A stretch of DNA of 64,000 bases from Marinobacterium mangrovicola (GCF_004339595.1 NZ_SMFU01000007.1:680658-744657), one strand, 5' to 3'; shown: positions 18,910 through 28,845, counted from the first letter of the stretch. A program made the numbers and translations. Notes: a model not told the origin generated them from the letters alone.

Positions 18910-19421
18910 TGCTGAAATCTCCCATCTATCTGCGTTTGCTCGCTCTGCTGGCCGCAGGCTTGTTGCTGGCGGGCATGTGCACACCTTTGCTGACGCTGAC
19001 TCGGCTCTGGCTGTTCGATGATCGTCTGTCGATTATCGGTGGCATCGGTCAGCTTTGGCTGCAGGGGCAGTACCTGCTCTTTGTATTGATTCTTGGCTTC
19101 AGTGTCGTCCTGCCGCTGACCAAACTGCTGGTGTTGATCCGGTTACTGACGCTACACAGTCGTGGCAGTAGTACGGCAAAACGTTATCTGAAACTGATGC
19201 ATGAATATGGCCGCTGGGCGATGTTGGATGTGATGGTAGTGGCGATGTTGATTGTTACCGTCAAACTGGGCGTGATCGTCAGTATCCAGGTGCACTATGG
19301 CCTCTACCTGTTTGCCGCCGGCGTGCTGCTGACGATGCTGGTAACAAGGCAGACCGTGAACTGGCTGGAAAAACCGGGGGTTGGTGCGGGGGCTGACTCA
19401 GCGAAGGATGCGGGCCGGTAA
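18909..19421 (+). CDS. PqiA-family (paraquat-inducible protein A) single-unit membrane protein
   Basis: A 170-residue membrane protein with four hydrophobic segments and the PqiA core (LWLFDDRLSIIGGIGQLW, then LPLTKLLVLIRLL and YGRWAMLDVMVVAMLI). Full PqiA carries two such units with a zinc-ribbon domain; this is one unit without cysteines. PqiA proteins work with PqiBC in lipid transport between membranes, but no PqiB/MCE gene is here. It overlaps the upstream methyltransferase-like gene by one base. Confidence 0.82.
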   Translation: MLKSPIYLRLLALLAAGLLLAGMCTPLLTLTRLWLFDDRLSIIGGIGQLWLQGQYLLFVLILGFSVVLPLTKLLVLIRLLTLHSRGSSTAKRYLKLMHEYGRWAMLDVMVVAMLIVTVKLGVIVSIQVHYGLYLFAAGVLLTMLVTRQTVNWLEKPGVGAGADSAKDAGR

Positions 19422-19433
19422 GATCACCGGCCC
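19412..19433 (+). terminator. Hairpin overlapping the pqiA-like stop
   Basis: A perfect 8-bp stem GGGCCGGT-AAGATC-ACCGGCCC begins just before and spans the TAA at 19419-19421. The following sequence is not T-rich, so termination would be weak or factor-dependent. Confidence 0.4.
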
Positions 19434-19476
19434 GTACGCTTTCAGCATGTTGCTATAAGAGCGTTGAAACGGCCTG

Positions 19477-20619
19477 TTAGAGGCTCAGGTATTTCTTAAT
19501 CTTCGCGACGGTTTTGTCTCCAAGACCACGCGCCCTGGTCAGCTGATCCAGGCTGTCGTAAGGGCGCTCGGCGATAATCGCCTTGGCCAGGCGGGGAGAG
19601 AGCCCTCTCACCGCGGCCAGCGCATCCATATCAGCCCTGTTGATCGATACAGGAGTCTCCGACTTAGCCTCTTTTACCGCTGTGCTCTTGCTGACCTGTT
19701 TGGCTGCAGGCTTGGCTTTGGCTGCGCTCTTTTTAGTGCTTGGTTCGCTGCGTTTTTTCGTGTTCGCTTTACGCGCTTTTGCCTTCGGTTCTGCAGCTTC
19801 CTCCTTAACCGGGTTCACCTTCGCAGCCTCGAGTTCCGCCGGCTCTACCAGCGCAGCTTCGGCATGCGCCGGGCGTTCCTGCTCTAGGACGTGCGCAGGC
19901 GCGAGCGGTGCCTGTATCAGATCCGGCAACTGGCGGTAATCACGCGTCACGTAGCCTGCAGAGGTCCACTCGCGCAGCATCAGTACAACGGACCATTCGC
20001 CAGCGGGAGCCTGCGCCTTATCGAGGGTAAACCGGCTGTCGCGCCATTCGGAACCACCCTGCAGCGCGCCCAGTTCACAACTGGCCAGCTGGATACCCGC
20101 AAAGGCGCCACCGTTATAAGGCGTGTTCAGGGCCCAGAGCTCAAGGCTCAAAGAACCGGAAAGGTTCAGCTCATCGCGGGGGTTGATGATCGATTCGACG
20201 TTCAGCTCCACCCGGCTTTCTAGCAGTTGGCAGTCAACATGTCCCTGAAGGCGCGGCTGGGTGAACAGCTGCCGGTTATTGAACAGGGCCAGATCGTGAA
20301 TGCGGGTGATACCTTCTGCGGTCTCGCCGACCAGAGCCATCGCGATCAGGTAGTCGCGGTTGCCCGCGGGGGGTAGTGCAGGAGTCTGGTCGCTATAGAA
20401 GCCGGAATAGTGCACCGGGTGCAGAGGGAGCGACGCAATACGGGTGTTCTGCGGCGCGCTTGGATCAAAGTGATCGTCGCAGGCCCAAAGCTGCAGGGAG
20501 AGTGTTTCATGGGCGATCTGTTCAGGAGCATCAATACCCAGATGCGCGCCGAGTTTCGCGAAATCACCGTCGAGGGTGTATTCAACCTGTCCGTTAAAAC
20601 GAATGGCGGGGCTGTTCAT
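19477..20619 (-). CDS. Protein with duplicated beta domain, basic linker and ComEA-like helix-hairpin-helix
   Basis: A 380-residue protein. Residues about 5-115 and 120-225 look like two copies of the same all-beta unit (compare LSLQLWACDDHF / IASLPLHPVHYSGF with LSLELWALNTPYNGG / LASCELGALQGG). A Lys/Ala/Glu-rich linker, likely unstructured and DNA- or RNA-binding, spans about 240-315. The end (about 320-380) is two helix-hairpin-helix motifs (VSINRADMDALAAVRGLSPRLAKAII, then QLTRARGLGDKTVAKIKKYL), as in ComEA-type DNA-binding proteins. There is no signal peptide, so it should be cytoplasmic. I do not know this architecture and give no function. Confidence 0.75.
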   Translation of the reverse strand: MNSPAIRFNGQVEYTLDGDFAKLGAHLGIDAPEQIAHETLSLQLWACDDHFDPSAPQNTRIASLPLHPVHYSGFYSDQTPALPPAGNRDYLIAMALVGETAEGITRIHDLALFNNRQLFTQPRLQGHVDCQLLESRVELNVESIINPRDELNLSGSLSLELWALNTPYNGGAFAGIQLASCELGALQGGSEWRDSRFTLDKAQAPAGEWSVVLMLREWTSAGYVTRDYRQLPDLIQAPLAPAHVLEQERPAHAEAALVEPAELEAAKVNPVKEEAAEPKAKARKANTKKRSEPSTKKSAAKAKPAAKQVSKSTAVKEAKSETPVSINRADMDALAAVRGLSPRLAKAIIAERPYDSLDQLTRARGLGDKTVAKIKKYLSL

Positions 20620-21126
20620 CGTTCTTTGTACCTGTAATTGGAGTCTTGTTAGTGGGACCAGGAACGGACAGGGATTATAGGCGAGGCGTATGACGGGTAG
20701 TTAGCAAAATATGGTCAGTTTTAAAAATAGGCTGATAGGCGCATTTGGGGCAATTTGGTTGTCATATTAGCGACATTTGCTGCTCTTTTATGGTGCAAAA
20801 GGCTTTTGAGAGGGGGCGGGATTGGGTGTATGAAAAAGGTTAGCACTCCCTTTGCGTGGAGCTATTCGATTTAACTACTCGGGAATACGATTTTCCATTC
20901 AGCTGAATTGTTGTAAATAATTTTTGTTTGCTCAAAATTGGATCTTGATAATTAGCTATAGGTTAGTGCATATATCATGGCGGGATCTGAACAGTTGTCC
21001 GCCAAATTCGCAGTATCGCCTGATTTAACCCAGTGACAGGTTGCTGTACTTGAACTCAGCGGCTTAAGTGGCGATCATCGTCGCCCGCTATGTGTCCTTT
21101 ATAATCGATGCCGATGGAGTAGGTTT
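20620..21126. other. 507-bp AT-rich gap before zapE
   Basis: No gene or RNA is recognised. A perfect -10 hexamer TATAAT lies at 21100-21105, 22 bp before the zapE start, with only a poor -35, and is the best promoter candidate. The rest (20700-21000) is AT-rich and would hold the promoter of the helix-hairpin-helix gene on the minus strand. Confidence 0.5.
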
Positions 21127-22245
21127 TTGTCCCAGTCGCCCCGTGAAATCTATTTTCAGGCCCTGGAAAACGGGTTCACCGATGATCCTGCCCAGCGCCA
21201 GGCCGTGGAGTACCTGGAGCGCTGTTTCGAGGCGCTGCACAAGCGTGGCCGTAAGCCGGTGCGTGGGGTTTACCTATATGGCCCGGTAGGGCGGGGGAAA
21301 ACCTGGTTGATGGACAGCTTTCATCAGGGGCTTGATGTGCCCGCCCGGCGTCAGCATTTCCACCATTTTATGCGCTCGATCCATCGTCGTCTGTTTGAGC
21401 TCACCGGCCATAAGGATGCGCTGAAGCAGGTGGCTGACGAGCTGGCAGATCAGGTGAGGGTGCTCTGCCTGGATGAGCTGTTCATCAACGATATCGGCGA
21501 TGCGATGATTCTTGGCCGTCTTTTTCAGTTGCTGTTCGCGAACCGGGTCACGCTGGTACTGACCTCTAACAGTGAGCCGGACAATCTCTATGAGGGCGGG
21601 CATCACCGCGATCGACTATTCCCGGCTATCGAGGCGATCAAAAAAGAGATGGAAGTGGTCGATGTGCTGGGGACCGAGGATCATCGCTTGCATCCTGGCG
21701 CCAGGGTTGAACGCTACTGGGTAGAGGACGCTGAGCAGCCGCTACGCATGGAATCCTGCTTCCATGAGCTGGCCGGTTGCCAGGGTAGCGCCGAAAGCGT
21801 GCGCGCGGGGAACCGTAATGTGGAGGTGATACGCCACAGCTCACGTGTGCTCTGGGCGACCTACGATCAGTTGTGCGAGGCTAACCTCTGGGCCAACGAT
21901 TATATCGAGCTGTGTGACAGCTTCCGCCAGATACTGCTGAGCGAAGTGCCCTGTCTGGTCAGCGACGACAATCTGCCGAGCATCGCGCGAGGCACGGAGG
22001 ATGCTGTCGAGCGTGTCGATACCGGTGACCGCCAGTTACCTTACCGCTCGAAGATGGATAACGGCGTACGCCGTTTCATCGCGCTGGTCGATGAGTGTTA
22101 TGACCGCGGTGTACCGCTCTATATCGAAGCCCAGGTACCGATGGAGGAGCTCTATCCCATCGGCTACCTGGAGTTTGCCTTTCGCCGCACCCTTAGCCGA
22201 CTCAACGAGATGCAGCTGGCGCGCTTCGGCCTCAATCGGCCTTAG
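21127..22245 (+). CDS. zapE: ZapE / AFG1-like ATPase
   Basis: A 372-residue AAA-type ATPase of the AFG1/ZapE family. The Walker A is GPVGRGKTWLMD (about 52-63) and the Walker B is VLCLDELFINDIGDA (about 112-126). ZapE acts in the cytoplasm on the division ring in E. coli; relatives deliver membrane proteins for degradation. The start is TTG 21127 with GGAG eight bases upstream, since the residues just after it match the family N-terminus (SPREIYFQALENGF). The length is normal. It appears monocistronic. Confidence 0.92.
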   Translation: MSQSPREIYFQALENGFTDDPAQRQAVEYLERCFEALHKRGRKPVRGVYLYGPVGRGKTWLMDSFHQGLDVPARRQHFHHFMRSIHRRLFELTGHKDALKQVADELADQVRVLCLDELFINDIGDAMILGRLFQLLFANRVTLVLTSNSEPDNLYEGGHHRDRLFPAIEAIKKEMEVVDVLGTEDHRLHPGARVERYWVEDAEQPLRMESCFHELAGCQGSAESVRAGNRNVEVIRHSSRVLWATYDQLCEANLWANDYIELCDSFRQILLSEVPCLVSDDNLPSIARGTEDAVERVDTGDRQLPYRSKMDNGVRRFIALVDECYDRGVPLYIEAQVPMEELYPIGYLEFAFRRTLSRLNEMQLARFGLNRP

Positions 22246-22267
22246 CCGTTAAGGGTTATGCATCGCC

Positions 22268-23584
22268 TTAGTCATCGGTTTCCGGCAGGGTAAGGGCCAG
22301 TCCTGCGCCGGCCAGGCAGAGGCATGACAGCAACAGAATAATACCGCTTACATCCATTACCGCCCCCAGTGCGCCTGTGAGTCCCATCAACAGCAGGATG
22401 ATGCCGATCACCGTGTTACTGACCGATACGTAATCGGTACGCTTGTTACCCTCGGCCAGGTCTACGACGTAGGTCTTGCGGCCGATGCGCACGCCTTGAT
22501 GGGCGATGGTGAGCAGAAAATAGGCCAGGGGCATCAACCAGAACAGGCTCAGCCAAGCCGATTTGAACGTGGCGATGGCGAAAATCACGATTCCCAGTAC
22601 CGATGTCATCACCGCCGATACAATCAGAACACGGCGGCTGGAAACATCGGCAAATTGCCCCCAGAAAGGCCCGGAGATCAGGCTGGCGGCGCCGCTGGCG
22701 AGAATAAACAGACCCAGCAGGTACGCCGGCGATCCAAGGTTTTCCTGCGCCAGGACCACGTAATAGGGTGCTGTCAGTGCCGAGCAGAGCATCAGGGCGC
22801 GGGTGGTTACAAAGCGGCGAAAGGGTTTGTCGGTGCGCAGCAGGTCGAGCCGTTTCATCGCTTCGAGAAAACCGTTCTTGCCGCCGCTGGTTTCACCGGG
22901 AAACTCTTTCACCCGGGAATAAACCAGTGCCGCAATCAGCCAGAGACTGCCGGCGCCGGCCATCAAAAGACCGTAGTGGAGGGGCCCCAGCTCACTGCCG
23001 TCACTGAGCAGCAGCGCCGCACCAAAACCCAGCGTTATCAGGCCTGCGGCCGATGAGGACCAGCCGGAGAGCTGGCCGCGCTGACGTTTGGGGATAGTTT
23101 TACCGATCACATCCTTGGAGGCCACGGAGCAGAGTCCGCGCGACAGGCTGAACAGTGTCAGCAGCGCGATAATAGACCAGCCCGCCACGGCGCCTTCCAG
23201 TAGCCAGGCCGACAGGCCGATACCGAAAATCGATAGTGCCTGGAGGACACTGCCCAGCACCCAGACGCCCTTGCGCATCGGCATGCGGCGTACGTAACTG
23301 GCTATCACCAGCTGGGGAATCATGGAGCCGGATTCACGGATCGGCACCAGCAGGCCAAAGAGGTACAGGGGGGCTGCTACGCTTTGCAGCACCCAGGGCA
23401 GAATGATCTTGGGGTTGGAGAGGGCATCGCCAAGCTGGGTCAGGAACTGGCTCAATAGAGTCAGCATAAAATTCCCCGGTACTTCGCGGCAGGCTGAATC
23501 GTCTATTGCCTTGCAGGCGCGGGCGTCCTCCTGGTTGACCAGTTTCTGGTACAGGTCTTCAGTCAGAGTGTGCGGTTTGCTCAT
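22268..23584 (-). CDS. Major facilitator superfamily transporter
   Basis: A 438-residue MFS protein with about twelve membrane segments after a 35-residue cytoplasmic start. MFS-type loops (SRGLCSVASKDVIGKTIPKRQRGQL after TM4-5, and GQFADVSSRRVLIVSA between TM8 and TM9) are visible. The substrate is unknown. ATG 23584 is taken as the start; the frame extends to 23815 but that part would overlap the divergent lipid-kinase gene. Confidence 0.85.
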   Translation of the reverse strand: MSKPHTLTEDLYQKLVNQEDARACKAIDDSACREVPGNFMLTLLSQFLTQLGDALSNPKIILPWVLQSVAAPLYLFGLLVPIRESGSMIPQLVIASYVRRMPMRKGVWVLGSVLQALSIFGIGLSAWLLEGAVAGWSIIALLTLFSLSRGLCSVASKDVIGKTIPKRQRGQLSGWSSSAAGLITLGFGAALLLSDGSELGPLHYGLLMAGAGSLWLIAALVYSRVKEFPGETSGGKNGFLEAMKRLDLLRTDKPFRRFVTTRALMLCSALTAPYYVVLAQENLGSPAYLLGLFILASGAASLISGPFWGQFADVSSRRVLIVSAVMTSVLGIVIFAIATFKSAWLSLFWLMPLAYFLLTIAHQGVRIGRKTYVVDLAEGNKRTDYVSVSNTVIGIILLLMGLTGALGAVMDVSGIILLLSCLCLAGAGLALTLPETDD

Positions 23585-23690
23585 ATCCGTATTTCGCCTT
23601 CTTTCTCTTGCAGAGTTGTGCCAGTCTCTCATATATCGGCTAATCGTTAAAAAACAGCCTGTTGGAACGTTGTGACGAGGACGCGCTCGA

Positions 23691-24680
23691 ATGCAGATGG
23701 AAAATTCGCAAGGGAAAGCGGCAACCAGTATCCATCTGGTCGCCAATGCAGGCTCCGGGCAGGGCGCGGCGGCGAGGGCTGGGCGGCAGCTCGAAGAGCT
23801 TTGTGCCGAGCGCAATATCCGCTTTAGGCGTTATCTGGCTAAGCGGCCAAGTGATCTGCCAGAGATGATCGGTCGCGCGGTAAAAGGCGCCAGGGATGAC
23901 GGCGGGCGTGTTGTGGCGATGGGTGGCGATGGCACCATACGTGCTGTGGCCGAGGCAGTGCGTGAAACCGATATTCCGTTGGCGGTGATTCCCACCGGCA
24001 CGTTTAATTTCTTCGCCCGCAATCTTGATATCCCCGAAACCCAGACCGAAGCGATTGAGCTCTCGGTGAGTGGTGTAATACGTGCTGTAAGCCTGGGACA
24101 GGTCAACGGCCACACTTTTATCATCAATGCCAGTTTCGGCCTTTACGCCCGGTTGATCAGAGCGCGAGAGCAGCATACCCGGCGTTTCGGGCGGCACCGT
24201 ATTGTCGCGATCCTGTCTACGCTGTTTACACTGGTGCGTGGATTTCGAACCATGGATCTGGACCTGTCGGACGAAGAACAGACCCGTCGTGTTAAGAGCC
24301 CCATGGTCTTTATCGGCATCAACGCGCTGCAGCTGCGCGGCGTGGATCTGGATGTGGAGCAATGCGCTGCACGGCGTCAGCTCGGCGTGGTGGTGATGCG
24401 CGAGATGAGTCATTGGGCGCTCTACCGGCTGACCCTGCGCGGCCTGGTCCGAAGGCTGAGGGATGAACAGAGCCTGGAGCGTTTCTGTGCAGACCGGTTG
24501 ATGATTGGCCCCGACCGGCGCAAGGTATCGGTGGTGCTGGACGGTGAACGGCTCAGGCTTCGCGCCCCGCTGGATTTCAAGATAGACCGCGGCGCTCTGA
24601 ACGTTGTGGTTCCCGCTGAAGATGTTCGTGACTCTGGATTTTCAGAGTCTGACGTTTGTGAATCTAAGGAAGGTAACTGA
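23691..24680 (+). CDS. Diacylglycerol kinase-family (YegS/LCB5-like) lipid kinase
   Basis: A 329-residue cytoplasmic or membrane-surface lipid kinase. The nucleotide-binding GGDGT motif (VVAMGGDGTIRAVAEAV, about 77-93), the IPTGTFNFFARNL segment and the N-terminal VANAGSGQG loop define the DAGK catalytic family. It phosphorylates a lipid alcohol such as diacylglycerol; which one is unknown. Its last base is the first base of the next gene (TGATG), so it is coupled to a metallophosphoesterase. Confidence 0.88.
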   Translation: MQMENSQGKAATSIHLVANAGSGQGAAARAGRQLEELCAERNIRFRRYLAKRPSDLPEMIGRAVKGARDDGGRVVAMGGDGTIRAVAEAVRETDIPLAVIPTGTFNFFARNLDIPETQTEAIELSVSGVIRAVSLGQVNGHTFIINASFGLYARLIRAREQHTRRFGRHRIVAILSTLFTLVRGFRTMDLDLSDEEQTRRVKSPMVFIGINALQLRGVDLDVEQCAARRQLGVVVMREMSHWALYRLTLRGLVRRLRDEQSLERFCADRLMIGPDRRKVSVVLDGERLRLRAPLDFKIDRGALNVVVPAEDVRDSGFSESDVCESKEGN

Positions 24681-25543
24681 TGCGTATCCTCCACCTCTCT
24701 GACCCGCACTTTGGCACCATCCCCGAGCTGGTGCGCCAGCAGATGGAGGAGCAGGTGCATGCGCTGTCGCCCGATCTGATCATCCTGTCCGGCGATATTA
24801 CCCAGCGCTCCAAGGAGCATGAGTTTGAGCAGGCGGGGGCGTTTGTCGAGCGCATGCCTGATGTGCCACTGGTGGCGGTGCCGGGAAATCACGATATATC
24901 GCTCTTCAACCTGCCGCGCAGGCTGTTTGATCCCTACGGTCTGTTCGAGAAAACCTTTGGCCGGTTACCCCCCTTTGCCATCGAAAAAGGCGGTGTGCAG
25001 GTGATAGCGCTTAACTCGGCGCCACGCTGGCGTCATATCAATGGTGAGATCGACGCCAGCTTTCTGCGAGAGAAACTGGCGGAATATATCCGCACCCCTG
25101 CACAGCTGCGAATCGCCGTACTGCACCATCCGCTGGATTGCCGGCGTATGCAGGACCGCTACAACCTGACACGGGGCCACCGGCGCGCCGTGGAGGTGTT
25201 GAGTGAATACGGTATCGATCTGGTTCTGGGCGGCCATATTCACGATACCCTGATGCGCACCTCCGAGCATCGCTTCCCACGTATTTTTCCCCGCATGCTG
25301 ATGCTGCTCGCCGGTACCTGCATGTCCTCACGCACCCGCCTCGGCGCCCCCAACTCATTCAACCTGATCGACCAGCTTGAAGAGCAGATCGTGCAGGTAC
25401 AGCGCTGGGACCTTGGCAAAGAGAGCGGTGTTTTCCATCCCGTGGAGCAGGGGCGTTTCAGTCGTGACGACAAGGGCTGGGCGCTGGTGGAGTATCAGCG
25501 CCCCGATCATCCTGAGCGCCCGGCAAAAAAACAGCATCACTGA
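24680..25543 (+). CDS. Calcineurin-like metallophosphoesterase (CpdA/Icc type)
   Basis: A 287-residue soluble phosphoesterase with all metal-site motifs of the class III cyclic-nucleotide phosphodiesterase type: DPH (8-10), GD (about 38-39), GNHD (about 71-74), HH (about 150) and GGHIH (about 190). Relatives hydrolyse cAMP or phospholipid-type phosphodiesters. Overlap with the lipid kinase gene suggests a lipid phosphate or cell-envelope substrate here, though cAMP cannot be excluded. The C-terminus ends in a basic tail. Confidence 0.88.
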   Translation: MRILHLSDPHFGTIPELVRQQMEEQVHALSPDLIILSGDITQRSKEHEFEQAGAFVERMPDVPLVAVPGNHDISLFNLPRRLFDPYGLFEKTFGRLPPFAIEKGGVQVIALNSAPRWRHINGEIDASFLREKLAEYIRTPAQLRIAVLHHPLDCRRMQDRYNLTRGHRRAVEVLSEYGIDLVLGGHIHDTLMRTSEHRFPRIFPRMLMLLAGTCMSSRTRLGAPNSFNLIDQLEEQIVQVQRWDLGKESGVFHPVEQGRFSRDDKGWALVEYQRPDHPERPAKKQHH

Positions 25544-25825
25544 CCGGCATTTTGCTTTGAATCTACGCTAGATCCGGTGGTCCAATCTCTGGAGCGAAAG
25601 GCGTGCCCGCAATCTCCCGATGGCGGCGTTATGCAATTCGGAACCTGAAGTGATCTGGGTCAGCGAGCCCGGCCCATTAAAAAAGCATGCTTGAGAAAGG
25701 TTTGGCACCTACTTGATTCCGTTAGGCCCGTGGGTGCGATTTAAAAGCTGCTAAAAAATGCCAGGTAAGTATTAAAGAAAATCCTTACGGGCTTTTCATT
25801 ATTACAACGACAGGGAGAGTGTGGG

Positions 25826-26764
25826 ATGCGTGAATTTAAAAGCCTTTTATATATTGCTCACGGCACCGCCGATGAATCCGAGGCCTTACACCAGGCGCTC
25901 AGCCTGGCGCAGAGAAACCAGGCCTCGCTAAAACTGTTGGTTGTTTGCCCCGAGTTTCCCGCCGATTTCCCTGAATACAAACGCAAATATGAAGAGTCCC
26001 TGCTGGAGCAGGTTGAGCAATCGATTAAAGCCACCGAAACGCTGCTTTCTCTGGACCCGGGCGGGCTGGAGATCAGCATTGAAATACTCAGTGATAATCT
26101 GCCGTCAATCCAGATTATCCAGCGTGTTATGCGCGATGCCCATGACCTGGTGATTAAAGAAGCTGAGGCCCGTGATATGGAGGGTGGCTTCAAGGCGATC
26201 GATATGGACCTGCTTGGCAAATGCCCGGTGCCTGTCTGGTTGTGTCGCCCGATTCGCAAGGAGGCAAACCCGGTCAGGGTGGCCGTCGCGATCGATCCCG
26301 AGAGCGAAGAGGAGTCCGCTGAGGTGCTTTCGATACGGATGCTGCAATTGTCACATTCGCTGGCGGAAAGCTTTGCTGTTGAACTGCATATAGTCTCCTG
26401 CTGGGACTACATGCTGGAGGATTATCTGCGTCATAACGTCTGGTTTAATGTGCCGGATACGCAGCTGACCGAAACGGTGGTTCACGCGAAAAACGAGCAC
26501 CGGCTTAAACTGAACCAGCTTATTGAGCAATCCGGCATAAAGGGCGCCCATAAAATCCATCACCTGCGCGGTAAGGCCAGTGACCTACTTCCCGATTTTG
26601 TTAAAGACAACAGGATTCACCTGCTGGTAATGGGCACCGTGGCCCGCACCGGTATCCCCGGTTTTCTTATCGGTAATACCGCTGAAAATATCGTGCAGAA
26701 ACTCAGTTGCTCGCTGATGGCGCTTAAACCCAACGGCTTCGACTCGCCGGTAAAGTCAGACTGA
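25826..26764 (+). CDS. Tandem universal stress protein, UspE-like
   Basis: A 312-residue cytoplasmic protein of two Usp domains (about 1-150 and 155-305). The second ends with MGTVARTGIPGFLIGNTAENIV, matching the UspE nucleotide-binding loop GT-x-GRTGI...GNTAE. UspE proteins aid stress survival and aggregation or adhesion in E. coli. GGGAG precedes the ATG. A KefB-like antiporter gene follows 70 bp downstream and may be co-transcribed. Confidence 0.85.
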   Translation: MREFKSLLYIAHGTADESEALHQALSLAQRNQASLKLLVVCPEFPADFPEYKRKYEESLLEQVEQSIKATETLLSLDPGGLEISIEILSDNLPSIQIIQRVMRDAHDLVIKEAEARDMEGGFKAIDMDLLGKCPVPVWLCRPIRKEANPVRVAVAIDPESEEESAEVLSIRMLQLSHSLAESFAVELHIVSCWDYMLEDYLRHNVWFNVPDTQLTETVVHAKNEHRLKLNQLIEQSGIKGAHKIHHLRGKASDLLPDFVKDNRIHLLVMGTVARTGIPGFLIGNTAENIVQKLSCSLMALKPNGFDSPVKSD

Positions 26765-26833
26765 AGCGGAGCGGGAAGATGGTAAGAGACAGGGTTGTCC
26801 AGAATTTACCGGGAAGACAGGGGCGGGGAGCGC

Positions 26834-28525
26834 ATGCTTGAACTGATTACGAACTGGGTCCACAGCTCGCCGTTTTACGAATTGACAGCATTGATCGCCC
26901 TTGCCGCTGCGGTGGGGTTTATCGGTTTACTGCTGCGCCAGCCGATGATCGTCAGTTTTATCGCGGTGGGTGTTATCACCGGGCCGTCGGCGTTGGGAAT
27001 CGTCCGTTCCCACGATAGCATTCAGCTGCTGGCCGATCTGGGTATTGCGGTGCTGCTGTTTCTGGTGGGCCTCAAGCTGGATCTGAAATTGATCAGAACG
27101 CTTGGCCCGGTGGCGCTGGCGACCGGGCTGGGCCAGGTCACCTTCACGTCCGTTATCGGTTTTACGCTGGGACTTGCACTGGGTCTGGATGTTACGACGT
27201 CACTTTACGTGGCGGTCGCACTGACCTTCTCCAGTACGATTATCATTATCAAGCTACTTTCGGATAAGCGTGAGGTGGATTCGCTGCATGGGCGTATCGC
27301 TATTGGTTTTCTGATTGTGCAGGACCTGGTGGTCGTTTTTGCCATGATGGTTCTGTCAGCGATGGGCGTGGGCTCCCAGGGTGGAGACGATGCTTCCGTG
27401 CTATTGCATGTTGGTACGGTCGTCGTTTACGGGGTACTGATGCTTGGGGCTGTGCTTCTGTTTATCCGTTACCTGGCTAACCCGCTGGTGAGCCGAATCG
27501 CGCATTCCCAGGAGTTGTTGATCACCTTTGCCATCGGTTGGGCGGCCTTGCTCGCGGCGATCGGTAGCCAGTTGGGGTTCAGCAAAGAGCTGGGTGGTCT
27601 GCTGGCCGGTATCTCACTGGCCTCGACGCCGTTCCGGGAGGCGATTGTCGCCAGGCTTTCGTCGCTGCGTGATTTTCTGCTGCTGTTCTTCTTTATCGCG
27701 CTGGGTTCCGAGTTGGATCTGGGGCTGCTTGGATCACAGATTACCCCGGCCATTCTGATGTCACTGTTCGTGCTGATCGGTAACCCACTGATCGTGATGG
27801 TGATCATGGGGTTCATGGGATACCGCAAACGCACCGGCTTTATGGCGGGGCTGACGGTGGCCCAGATCAGTGAGTTCTCCCTGATTTTTATGGCGATGGG
27901 GCTTTCCATTGGACATGTGTCGCCGGAGTCGCTGGGGCTGGTGACCCTGGTCGGGCTGATCACTATTTCTTTGTCGGTTTATATGATCACCTACTCCCAC
28001 GGTCTGTATGGCAAGCTTGAGCCGCTACTGGGCGTGTTCGAGCGCAAAAATCCCTTCCGGGAGCAGGCGCTGGACAGGGAGCGAAGTGCGGGCGATGGCC
28101 ATGACGTGATTCTGTTTGGCCTGGGACGCTACGGTAAGGCGATCGCCCACTACCTGAAACAGGAGGGCTACAGCATCTTGGCGGTGGACTTCAATCCGGA
28201 CGAAGTCAGGCTTTGGAAGGAAGAGGGCAACGATGCCATCTACGGCGATGCCTGTGATCCTGCATTCGTGGGGCATCTCCCTTTGAAGGGGGTGAAATGG
28301 GTGGTGTCTGCCATGCCGCAGCATGATATCGGTATTACCCATCAGGACCCGCGCCTTTGCCTGATCGAAGGCTTAAAAGATCAGCAGTATGACGGTGGCA
28401 TCGTTATTTCCACTCAGAGGCTCAAGGATCGCGAGTCGCTCAAAGCGGCAGGAGCAACGATGATTCTTTCACCCTTTTATGATGCGGCGGAACGTGCCGT
28501 ATACCGAATCAAAGAGGCGTCCTGA
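26834..28525 (+). CDS. CPA2-family monovalent cation:proton antiporter with RCK/TrkA-N domain
   Basis: A 563-residue inner-membrane protein. Twelve or thirteen membrane segments form the Na+/H+ exchanger domain (about 15-395) and a cytoplasmic TrkA-N/RCK domain follows (about 415-560) with the NAD-binding GLGRYGKAIA loop. It resembles KefB/KefC and YbaL-type K+ efflux antiporters. ATG 26834 has GGGGAG upstream; the frame is open to 26795 without such a site. No separate KefF/KefG subunit is present. Confidence 0.85.
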   Translation: MLELITNWVHSSPFYELTALIALAAAVGFIGLLLRQPMIVSFIAVGVITGPSALGIVRSHDSIQLLADLGIAVLLFLVGLKLDLKLIRTLGPVALATGLGQVTFTSVIGFTLGLALGLDVTTSLYVAVALTFSSTIIIIKLLSDKREVDSLHGRIAIGFLIVQDLVVVFAMMVLSAMGVGSQGGDDASVLLHVGTVVVYGVLMLGAVLLFIRYLANPLVSRIAHSQELLITFAIGWAALLAAIGSQLGFSKELGGLLAGISLASTPFREAIVARLSSLRDFLLLFFFIALGSELDLGLLGSQITPAILMSLFVLIGNPLIVMVIMGFMGYRKRTGFMAGLTVAQISEFSLIFMAMGLSIGHVSPESLGLVTLVGLITISLSVYMITYSHGLYGKLEPLLGVFERKNPFREQALDRERSAGDGHDVILFGLGRYGKAIAHYLKQEGYSILAVDFNPDEVRLWKEEGNDAIYGDACDPAFVGHLPLKGVKWVVSAMPQHDIGITHQDPRLCLIEGLKDQQYDGGIVISTQRLKDRESLKAAGATMILSPFYDAAERAVYRIKEAS

Positions 28526-28845
28526 GCGACACTGTTACAGGCATTCCAGCGCACTGACTTACTGGTTAGCTGGAGTGCCTCCTGCCCTGTTTAATCTATT
28601 CCCCACGCAGATAACGCCGATGCTGTCACGGAAATCGGTCTGTATTTTCACGCATGTCGCAGGGATCTATACGCACAAAATTTCAACCTGAACTGCGTTC
28701 ATGCCCACGTTGCGTGGCTATAGTTGTGGATACCTGCCGATGAATGTCAGCCGACAGAAACACTTGTTGAGTGTTATGTAACCCCAGGCTGACAGGCAGT
28801 GATATTTGGAGACGGAGCCCGTGACAGCGGGCAAGAAGGGTGGCA
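28526..28845. other. 320-bp gap: possible terminator and leader of the T2SS operon
   Basis: Just after the antiporter stop, GGCATTCCAGC (28540-28550) pairs with GCTGGAGTGCC (28569-28579) with one G-T pair; only a weak T-run follows. Nearer gspE is a TGTAAC hexamer (28777-28782), which recurs in gaps of the secretion region. A GCCCG...CGGGC hairpin (28817-28832) sits directly before the AAGAAGGG ribosome site of gspE, where it could affect translation. No clear -35/-10 was identified. Confidence 0.5.
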
